This document shows positions 11,700 to 21,500 of a stretch of 64,000 bases of DNA, piece by piece. Under the pieces are notes generated by a model. The model did not search any database. It saw only the letters and a list, made by a program, of their open reading frames with translations, and was not told where the DNA came from. The stretch comes from Cydia pomonella (lineage: Eukaryota; Arthropoda; Insecta; Lepidoptera; Tortricidae): positions 9,982,001-10,046,000 of the forward strand of contig NC_084726.1 in NCBI RefSeq assembly GCF_033807575.1, given 5' to 3'. Position numbers and translations under genes: made by a program. Each line of letters opens with the position of its first letter. Position 1 is the first letter of the stretch.

Positions 11700-13299
11700 C
11701 CTAACGTAACCTACATTAGGTAATGAAAGCATTTTATTTTTGTAAGGGTAACAGTTTTGTTGGGATATAAAATGGTTAATGATAAAAACTAATACTTTTA
11801 CCAGCATTTTCACTTTATATTCATGTATTCGAAACCTATACATTTATGACATTAACTTTTGCAAGACGATAAGATTTTTTATTCACAATAACTTGTCCGT
11901 ATTCGAACTGTCTGGCTACCCGGCTAGCCGTGGCTGTGTACCCGGATTTTATACTCTGAAACTGGAACTAGTGACAGATAAGAGTCGATTGATGTTTTTT
12001 TAAAGATACTTATACTTAAATAGAATTACTTACCTATGTTTAATTAAAAGAAACTACTTATACATAATAATCCTTACAGTTTTAACCTATTTAACCTACC
12101 TACCTACCTACTTTTAATAGTAGCAGTTCGGTTCACTTCGTAGAAATACCTGTTCTAAGAATAATGAAAAAGAAAGAAGAGTAATAAAAATAAAGAATCT
12201 GGAAGTCGTTGAGGTGTTCCGTTCTTCATCAGCAATTCTACTTCAACAAATGTCACTTTATTGAGTAAAAATGCTTATAATATTGATGAAAATCCTAAAA
12301 TGACTATATGTATGCCTATCCTATACAATATGAGAAGCTCCTTCAGTTTCTCGTAGAACCTATCATCAGAACTGGACCTTGACACAAATGTTCCTTAAAA
12401 GCCTTACATGCTATAAACGAAATAAAATAAAAAAAACGCCTAAGGTAAAATACTTGTCGTTGAAGAGTTCCATTTCAGCAGTATCAGCATAGTTTCAGTA
12501 ATATCAGCAGTTTCACTTCATCAAATGTCACTTGTTCAAATAAAAAAAACTTGATATGTTGACGAAAATCCTCCTAATTGTGAATTCAAATCGATTTAAA
12601 ATCCTCAATTCCTCATTGAATCCATCATCAGAACTGGACCTTGACACAAATGTTTCCTAAGAACCTAGCTTGCTACAAACTTAACAAAGAATAAGAATCG
12701 CGCGCGTTGAAGAGTTCCGTTCTGGTCAATATCACTAACTTGTTTAAATAAAAATGCTTGATATGTTGACGAGAATCCAAACATTACTGTATGTATTGTA
12801 TGCCTATAAGATTTGAGGAATTTCTTCGATTTCTCATGGAACCCATCCTCAGAACTAGACCTTATGACACAAATGTCTTCAAGAACTTTACTTGCTACAA
12901 AATAAACAAATAAAACATATCGCGCGCGAATTGGCGAGTTCCATTTTGGCCAGCCATATGTAAATAAAAATCCAGAAATTATAAGATGTCAGGAATTCCC
13001 TCGATTATTTATGAAACCCATCATCAGAACTGAACATTGATATAAATACACCTTAAGAACGTTACTCGCTACAAGCTTAATAAAGAATACAAAACGCGTG
13101 CGTTGAAAAGTTCCGTTCTGGACAACATCAGCAGTTCCACTTGATCAAATATAACTTTTTTTAAATAAAACACCTAGAGATATTGATGAAAAAAAAAACT
13201 ATATGTATTTCTATAAGGTTTGAGGTGTCCATCATCAGACCTAGACACTAGACACTGGTGTCTAGTACAGATATTTCTTAAGAACCTTACTTTCTACAA

Positions 13300-13645
13300 A
13301 CTTAAAAGTTCCGAGGAATTGTTCGGATTAATCTCTGCCGCCTCTTTCCGTCGCCGCTTTACGCTACATCATTTATATCTTCACCACTTAGATGGTTGGC
13401 AATCCTCAACTGTGCATTTCTCTAGAAACTTCCTGCCTCATACAGCTAAACTATGAAATGATCTGTCGCATGCGGTATTTCCGGCCCAATACGATCTTTA
13501 AAACTTTAAGGAAAGAAGAGCGTATTCCTATCTTAAATGCCGGCACCGCACTTACAATCCCTATGGTGTAACAGATGTCCATGGCCAGCGGTAATTGCTT
13601 ACCATCAGTTGATTCGTCTGCTAGTTTGCCTCTTATATCACAACA
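13300..13645 (+). mobile_element. LINE 3' tail (reverse transcriptase C-terminus) inside the tandem array
   Basis: The plus strand encodes the usual C-terminal end of a jockey/CR1-like ORF2: FRRRFTLHHLYLHHLDGW, then FSRNFLPHTAKL(stop), and beyond it CysLys-type remnants in shifted frames (YLKCRHRTYNPYG-like). An in-frame stop replaces the usual tryptophan after HTAKL. The second copy at 15100-15430 has the same stop, so it predates the duplication. Confidence 0.75.
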
Positions 13646-15099
13646 AACAAAAAAAGAATAAAATCTCACGCGTTGAAGAGTTCCGTTTTAGTCAACATCA
13701 CTAGTTCCACTTCATCAAATGCCACTAATGTGAATAAAAAAAGCTAAAGATATTGATGAAAATCCAAAATTACTATATACCTATAAAAATTGAGGAGAAT
13801 GAGGAGTTCCGTCGCTTTCTCATGAAACACATCATCAGAACTGTACTTCGACAAAAATGTTTCTTGAGAACCTTACTCGCTACAAACTTAACAACGAAGA
13901 AAAATTGCGCGCGTTGGAGTTCCGTTTTGGTCAACATCAGTAGTTCCACATCATCAAATGTCACTTTTGTGAATAAAACTTGATAATATGTTGATGAAAA
14001 TCCAATAAGTACTATATATATATACCTATAACATTTAAGAAATTCCCTCGATTCTTCATGGGACCCATCATCAGACCTTTACCTTGACACGAATGTTCCT
14101 AAAAACCTTAGTACTTAAAACTTACTTGCTACAAACTTAACTAATAAAACAAATCGCGCGCGAGTTGGCGAGTTCCATTCTGGTCAACATCAGCTGTTAC
14201 ACTTAGTCAAATGACAATTTTTTAATAAAAATGCTTGATATGTAAATAAAATCCCAGAAATTATTACATGTATGCCTATAAGATTTTAGGAATTCCCTCG
14301 ATTCTTCATGAAACCCATCATCAGAACTGTACTTTGACAAAAATGTTTCTCAAGAACCTTACTTGGTACAAACTTAACGAAGAAAAATTGCACGCGTTGG
14401 AGTTCCGTTCTGGTCAACATCAGTAGTTCCACATCATTAAATGTCACTTTTGTGAATAAAAGTTGATAATATGTTGATGAAAATCCAATAAGTACTACAT
14501 ATATGCCTATAGCATTTAAGAAATTCCCTCGATTCTTCATGGGACCCATCATCAGACCTTTACCTTGACACAAATGTTCCTAAAAACCTTAATACTTAAA
14601 ACTTACTTGCTAAAAACTTAACTAATAAAACAAATCGCGCGCGAGTTGGCGAGTTCCATTCTGGTCAACATCAGCTGTTACTTTTAGTCAAATGACACTT
14701 TTTTAATAATAATGCTTGATATGTGAATAAAATCCCAGAAATTATTACATGTATGCCTAAAAGATTTTAGGAATTCCCTCGATTCTTCATGAAACCCATC
14801 ATCAGAACTGGACATTGATGTATTAAGTACACCTTAAGAACCTTACTCACTACAAGCTTAATAAAGAATACAAAACGTGTGCGTTGAAAAGTTCCGTTCT
14901 GGAACACATCAGCAGTTCCACTTGATTAAATGTAGCTTTTTTTTAATAAAACGCCCAAAGTTATTGATGTAAATCCAAAAAAAACTATATGTATTTCTAT
15001 AAGGTTTGAGGTATCTATCAGACCTGGATCTAGACACAGATGTTTCTTAACAACCTTACTTTCTACAAACTTATCAGGACAAATCTATTACGGCGAGTG

Positions 15100-15432
15100 T
15101 TCCATCGAATTGCTCGGATTAATCCTTGCCGCCTCTTTTCGTCATCGCTCTACGCTACAACATTTTTATTTTCACCACTTAGATGGTTGGCAGTCCTCAA
15201 CTGTGCATTTCTCTAGAAACTTCCTGCCGCATACAGCTAAACTATGAAATGATCTGTCGCCTGCGGTATTTCCGGACCAATACGACATTTAAAACTTTAA
15301 GAAAACAGCGTATTCCAATCTTAAAGGCCAGCACCGAACTTACAACCCCTATGGTTTAGCAGGTGTCCATGGGCGGCGGTAATCGCTTACCATCAGGTGT
15401 GACGTCTGCTAGTTTGCCTCTTATATCATAAA
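15100..15432 (+). mobile_element. LINE 3' tail, second copy
   Basis: This is a near copy of 13300-13645 (LDGWQSSTVHFSRNF, HTAKL then stop, ending GTGTCCATGGGCGGCGGTAA). Its position in the surrounding ~240-bp units is equivalent, which indicates a segmental duplication of about 1.78 kb rather than two independent insertions. Confidence 0.75.
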
Positions 15433-15799
15433 AAAAAAACAAAGAAGAAAAATCTCGCGCGTTCAATAGTTCCGTTTTGGTCAACATCAGTAGTTCCACT
15501 TCATTAAATGCCACTAGTGGGAATGAAAAAGCTTAAGGTATTGATGAAAATCCAAAATGACTATATGCCTATAAGATTTGAGGTGTTCCCTCGCTTCCTC
15601 ATGGAACCCATCGTCAGACCTTTACCTTGACACAAAGGTTCCTAAAAACCTTGGTACTTGAAACTTACTCGCTACAAACTTAACAAAGAAGACAAATCAC
15701 GCGCGTGGAAGAGTTCCGTTTCTGATCAACATCAGCAGTTCCACTTCACCAAATGTACTTACTTACCACCCATTTATTTGAAACAGTACCTAGGTACTC

Positions 15800-15954
15800 C
15801 ATTTTGATGCCGCCAGCTTGAAACTTCAATGGCCTCAGTGTCCGATGAACAACTTAAAAATGCTGAAAGTAATAACAATTATAATAAGTTGGGGAGTAGC
15901 GACCTTACACACCCGAGTGCTCCTGGGGAGTTCTGTTACCGGACATACAATAAT
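15800..15954 (+). repeat. LINE-like 3' UTR remnant
   Basis: CCCGAGTGCTCCTGGGGAG...GTTACCGGACATACA followed by (AATA)n is the type of 3' end seen after lepidopteran non-LTR elements. The clade assignment is tentative. Confidence 0.45.
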
Positions 15955-16198
15955 AATAACAATAAATAAATATTATAGGGACATTCTTACACAAATTGAC
16001 TGAGTCCCACGGCAAGCCGAGAAGGCTTGTTTTGTGGGTACTCATACAACGACATAATAATATATAATATACAAATACTTAAATACATAGAAAACATCCA
16101 TGACTCAGGAACAAATATCTGTGCTCATCACACAAATAAATGCTCTTACCGGGATTCAAACCCAGGATCATCGACTTACTAGGCCAAACCGGTCGTGA
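15955..16198 (-). mobile_element. tRNA-derived SINE, minus strand
   Basis: This is a reverse-complement copy of the SINE at 23391. Read on the minus strand it begins near 16198 (CGACCGGTTTGGCCTAGTAAG), has the B-box-like sequence GGGTTTGAATCCCGG and ends in AATAAATA. The A box region is shortened (GGCCTAGT then a deletion), so pol III transcription is doubtful. Confidence 0.82.
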
Positions 16199-18309
16199 AA
16201 AAAAGAGCAAAAAAAAAGAAAAATATGTCAAACGAAAATGCGATTTGGAAACGTTATTCGCCACTTAATATATTATTATATCTGGTTCACAGCATTTATT
16301 TGGTGCTGATATAATGTCTGCAATATTACCCGAGTACATTAAAATATGAATAAATTATCATAAATTCAGAAGATGGTCCCAATCAGGTCACAGTTCATTT
16401 TTACATGGAAAAATGGCTTTCATGTAAAATGTTTGTCAGACATATTTTTGGAAGTATAGTACAATCATTAACTTAGAAATATAGGTAACATTTCACGAAT
16501 AAAAATACGGTAACACATATTTTTAATTATTTTTTTAACTTATCCTACGCAAAATAGAATTGGAGAAACTGACATAGGGACTATCATTCGACACGACACG
16601 TATAGTAAAGTATGAATCCGCTCTAAGTCCTCTTACATAGACAGTGAGAAGTAAAATAATTCTTGTTCTGAAAACAATAAAATGTAAAATGATTAGGTAG
16701 GACAATCCAAACTTCTAAGGTCGCGTAGATCAGAAGTAGATATGAATTTGTTCGACAATACGATGGGAAACTTTTCAGCATTTACATTGGCGCATTTTTT
16801 TCTGGAATACTATCTAAATTACACTTTGTATATATGCTATATTTTTATATAATTTGGAGCCTTTATTTTCCATGGAGTCGAACGCTATATAGCAGCTATA
16901 CGAGAAAAAATAATACTTTTATCTTACCTACCCCATGAATAGTGAAGATCGTCAAGGAGCTTACTCTCTGAGATCAATGGAATGGAGTGCCTTTCGATTG
17001 GAGAAAATTATAGCGTATTAGAAATATACTATTTTGTAATTACAATGTTGAATATTTTAAATTGCGTGTTTTGACAATTATTGTTGACAATATTACATTC
17101 AGAGTCATCTTGACATAACTTTAGAAATCCATAAACTAGTCTATACTTTTTAAAATGATGGAGTAAGACTGACGAGATTACCGCTATGTATAAATGTTTT
17201 ACGTCAAGTAGAATTTTGCTTTAGAGCGACATCTGGCGTTGAGTAGAAAAGTTAAGGCGTAATTAACTACAATTAATTAACTCATTAAATGGTTTTATTT
17301 TGGTCCCTGCAACGATTTGACCCCAGTTATATTATACGAAAAATAGCTTATAAAAATACTTTTCACATGATATACATGGCATTTGTATACACTCTTATTT
17401 CGCTGTGTATCAAGTAATTTTTAGAATGACGATTTTTTAAAACTGTTCATTGTGTCCCTTTAAATACTTTATCATTGGTGTTGATACAAAAAACATAAAG
17501 CATTTTTTATATTCTTTCGAATAAAATACGCTAAAACTTTTTATATCCCGCGTATAAGGAAATATAACTGCTTATATGCGCAACTTCTTTTTTTATATAG
17601 CTCGGTCCCTGCAAGTGGTCCAAGGTTGGTGCCATACATTAAAATAATACTACGATTAAGAGCTTTAAAACGACATATGTCTCAACAGTATACATCCATG
17701 GGACACTCCCCATACAAAAGTGCCCATTGTCCTTTAAATTTAAATCGTTTGTATTCATTTCGAACTCTAGATTATTCCGTTCGGATCTAAAAAGAATGTA
17801 AACAATAAAAACACTAACAGTCGTTCAACAATTGATCACAATCATCAGATTGATCGTCAGGTTCATCCTTTTTTTTATCAATTAGTTCTGTGCTAACCAT
17901 GCACGATGTAATATATATATATATATATTGTGTAATGTAATACAGTCAACAATCCTATTGGACTTACACCCTATTGTCCATATTTTGCTTGTTTGCTTAT
18001 TCGTTGCTGTATGTACCTTTTTTTTTCTTTGCGACAGTAAATGACTTTTTATTTATTTATAATTCCATACATACAAATGTACCTCACTGGCCGAGTGACC
18101 TATTGACATGTTTAACACATTCTGCCAGCAACACGCTAGGCGGGTTCTTTGTACGTAGGCGTTTTTCGCTACAAAGCGGATAAACCACGTTATCCGCTAT
18201 GCTGATAGCGCGCTGGTTGTATACGCGTTAAAATTAAATTTTTTAAAGATCCGAATGGATTCAAATTTAGAGTGATATTTGAAAATGTTTTCATGTTTTT
18301 CCAGATAAT
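16199..18309. other. Non-coding AT-rich stretch
   Basis: No gene seen. It contains the inverted copy of a dispersed repeat (17604-17750, pair of 5019-5150) and an (AT)10 microsatellite at 17910-17929. Confidence 0.5.
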
Positions 18310-18434
18310 AGGCGGGTCCACACAGAGCGAGCATACCAGCGAGGCATTTTCCTCGCGCACAAAACGGCCAACACTGCCCGTTTAGTGCGAGGAAATTGCC
18401 TCGCGCGTATGCTCGCTGTGTGGACCCGCCTAAT
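18310..18434. mobile_element. Foldback MITE, family shared with 3529-3640
   Basis: The arms AGGCGGGTCCACACAGAGCG / CGCTGTGTGGACCCGCCTAAT flank a centre with GCGAGGCATTTTCCTCGCGC. It lies just downstream (in the transcription sense) of the pICln stop codon. Confidence 0.82.
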
Positions 18435-18529
18435 GAACAACTGCATTAAGAATAATCGTTAGTTACTGGCACCTACATCATTGCTAACATTATATTGAAA
18501 AATTACAAAAACTAATAACCTTCTCAGGT

Positions 18530-18558
18530 TCACTCGTCTGCTATTTCGTCTTCTGCCT
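18530..18558 (-). CDS. icln: pICln exon 6 (terminal)
   Basis: The acceptor is TTTTCTTTCAG|A. It encodes AEDEIADE then TGA (18532-18530). I do not see a clear AATAAA in the next 100 bp before the MITE at 18434. Confidence 0.85.
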
Positions 18559-21500
18559 CTGAAAGAAAAGAAAATCAATTTTGAAGCCATTGTACTTTTT
18601 GAGAGCGCATTACATAAACTTCGCTAGACTGTAGACTGTAGTGAACTAACACTTCTACCGAAGATACATTGATTAAGATGCGTATAATCTAAGGCAATAG
18701 GGAGTATTACTGCAATATTCTGCCGCCAGAGTGCAGCACTAGCACCCATCGTAAACCATAGAGTAACTTATACATACTGTGCCTTAAACTGTGTTTTGAC
18801 AAGTGTCACAGATAATAAAATATGTCATTGATGCATCAAGGCGGTTTGTTTACAAAGGGCCTACCGAGAAACGCGGGAAATTGGAATTTAGGTATCTGCC
18901 TCTTTATCGCTCGAACAAGAGTGATTAGATTTTCGATTTTCTTGTTTCGCGGTAGACCCTCAGATTGTGATGGATTGTGGTAGTGACGCCCCCTACGCAG
19001 AGCTTCGCGTAATATTCCATATTTCGTGCTTAGAATTTGACAGGTACACGAGATGGCGCTGTACAGCTCCATAAATTTTGCGGTTAGTCTGATTGTGAAA
19101 AGTTGACGTTTGACAATTCAGTGACCGAAAAACATATGGCGCAGTAAAGCGCCATCTGTTTTCGATGTCAAACGAAGAGGCATGTTTTTTCTTAGACTTT
19201 ACCTCTCTATTACAATCAATTCTCCACACAATAAATAATAGACTACCGTACAGAAATGACATTTCCTTCAAAGCCGAAGTTTGACAGCGATTCAGGGACG
19301 AATTAGGCTGTCCCTTTCCACCATTTAGGGTTGTCAAATTTCAAATAATTATCGTATCTGTGGTCGTGCACGTATGGGGACGTCAAGTTGTGCCAACCCT
19401 AATAATTGCTCGGAACAATGCTGAGCCGAACGGAGCCGAGAAAAGCCGAAAGGAGGAGTGTCGCCCCACCTTAACGCAGGCAACTGACCAAAAGCAAAAT
19501 GCAATAAAGGGTTCTCTCACCATCTGCATGTGTCCCGTTGGCGTGCTCGAGGCGGAGGGTCCGCAGGCGCGCTGCAGCATCCTCGGGGCTCGCGTTGCTT
19601 TCCTCGGCGTCTTCGAACTCCTCGTCTCCTGAAGATAATGGGAATGTATGTTATATGTCTTACAAGCAGATACCATCTTACCCAATAACATCATTTTTTT
19701 ATGCAGAATTTTCGGACTAGAGGCGATGAGGCTTGAATTGTTTACTTATTTTTAATCTGAACCATAAAGGGTCAAATCGCAGAGATAAAATAGCTACATT
19801 TCCTGAGAGAAGTCATTCTTTAACTTAGAGTTCCCAGCAAGCTCGGCCGAATTTCATCTTTCCATACAAGCGGAGTTTCATTCTCATTTTAAAACAACGT
19901 ATTGGATTGTAATGAAACTTTGCACATACAATGACATGAAGTATATCTAGTCCTATAATTAGTTTATATAGCTCCAGTTTATAAAACAAACGAAACAGAA
20001 CAAAAACAAATTTTGTATTTAAAAAAATCGCTGTATTTTTTTACCTATCGTATCTGAAGCTAAATGAACTAATTACAAGCCTAGATATCTCTTATCCTAT
20101 TGTAAGTACAAAGTTTCAAAGCCATCTAGCTTGTCGTTTCAAAATAATTATATAAAATGAACTAGACTAAAAGATTAGTATAGAACCGAAGTTATAAAGA
20201 ATGAAGCATTAGGTAAATAGTTTAATACTGAAAACTGCATGTATCAACTTAATGAATGAATGTCATATTTATTATATAAAAATAAATTTTCGTTTTTCGT
20301 TGACTTGCATGACATTTATATGTACTTCTGGTCTCCCGCGATACAGGCCTAGCCTAGTGCGGGGACTCCTGGAAACTCTGTTGTCAATCTAGTTATGCAC
20401 CAACTCTTAAAAACAACCGCTGTATACTTTTTCTGTGTCCTTTCTTGTGCAATAAACATATTTTTTATCTTTATCTTTTATCCTTTTAAAATGAGAGCGT
20501 AACTACGTTTGTATGGAGAACCGAGCTTGCTGGGGACTTTTGGAGATCCAACAGCTGTGACATTAACTAACATTTTTCTTTATGGTAAAATGGTTTTTTG
20601 TGTCCCAAGGGAGGAAAAGTAGGAAATTGCGTGCTGCGTGTAAAATTGTTACCCGAGCCGAAGGCGAGGGTGGCAAACACGCGGGATGGAATGTCCTACG
20701 TTTCCTACCGTGGTGCGCATACTTTTCTGCTCGACGGAGGCGGAAAGCGACAACTTCGTTCAGCGCAGCGGGAGCAAAGTTGACGCTTTCCGCCCGGAGG
20801 GCAGAAAAGAAAATATCGCTCCGGCACCCGCAGTGCCCTTAAGCAAAATAACTTTATGATATGTGTGCAAGTACCCATCTAATAACGAAGAGTTGTAAAA
20901 GTAAGAGAGTGAGGACACGTAAGCACGTCTCCAACGTAGGCCTTTGCTTTGACCTTACGTGGAGGCCCCCAAAGCTCATGCTCATGGCCAAAAAATCTTA
21001 CCGTGGCCAGCCGATTTATTCAACGTAGATTGCCGATATTGTAGCGAACTTTGCTCTCCTGCACGCCAGATTTGTCAGCCATGCCGAGTTGCTGCAGAGC
21101 CGCGATCCTACGACCTTATTGTCAAAATAAAGGGTCCCGCGAAGGCCGAAAACCAAAAGCATCTTATCAAGTCGTGCTTTCGATTTAAGTCAAAGGCCGA
21201 GTAGTAGGAGAACCGTGATATGTTCGATTTCAAGCCACTCTTTTGTAGTTCGGCGTTAGGTCTTATGCGACGCTAGGCTAGTAGGCCTTCTGCTTTAAGC
21301 AAAAGTCGATCTTCTGCCTCAATTTTACTTGTCCATGAATCCAAATTCAAGCTTTCCTCTCTCGCAGCTGGACCTTCTGCCTTACTCACACTTCGCTACT
21401 GGTTGTATTGCATGATAACTCTCCGGACGTCCAGCCATTCATACCTCGCCATTGGTCAATTTCAAGCTATGCTTTCTTCCAGCTCGATTTTTGGCCTCAT

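Larger units (their letters stand above)
10640..15765. repeat. Degenerate ~240-bp tandem array with higher-order structure
   Basis: A unit containing TCATGGAACCCATCATCAG, then CTTGCTACAAACTTAAC, GAGTTCCGTTCTGGTCAAC and TATTGATGAAAATCC repeats with a spacing of about 240-246 bp. The clearest anchors (CCCATCATCAGA or variants) are at about 12350, 12625, 12850, 13019, 13228, 13828, 14068, 14315, 14553, 14800, 15015 and 15612. Weaker units lie at 10640-10960. A gap (about 10990-12330) holds a SINE and unrelated DNA. Neighbouring units alternate in type, giving a ~485-bp dimer. LINE 3' tails at 13300-13640 and 15100-15430 sit at equivalent places. The minus-strand frames inside (e.g. 14286-14573) follow the repeat and are not a gene. 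Confidence 0.85.

Noticed and set aside
19383..19694. 103-aa minus-strand frame and 90-aa plus-strand frame over pICln exon 5
   Set aside because: They run through the intron boundaries. The real coding part is 19628-19521 in the phase set by the neighbouring pICln exons.
20582..21204. Open frames of 60-86 aa in GC-richer DNA of pICln intron 4
   Set aside because: No splice phase compatible with pICln, repetitive inverted content, and no recognisable domain.
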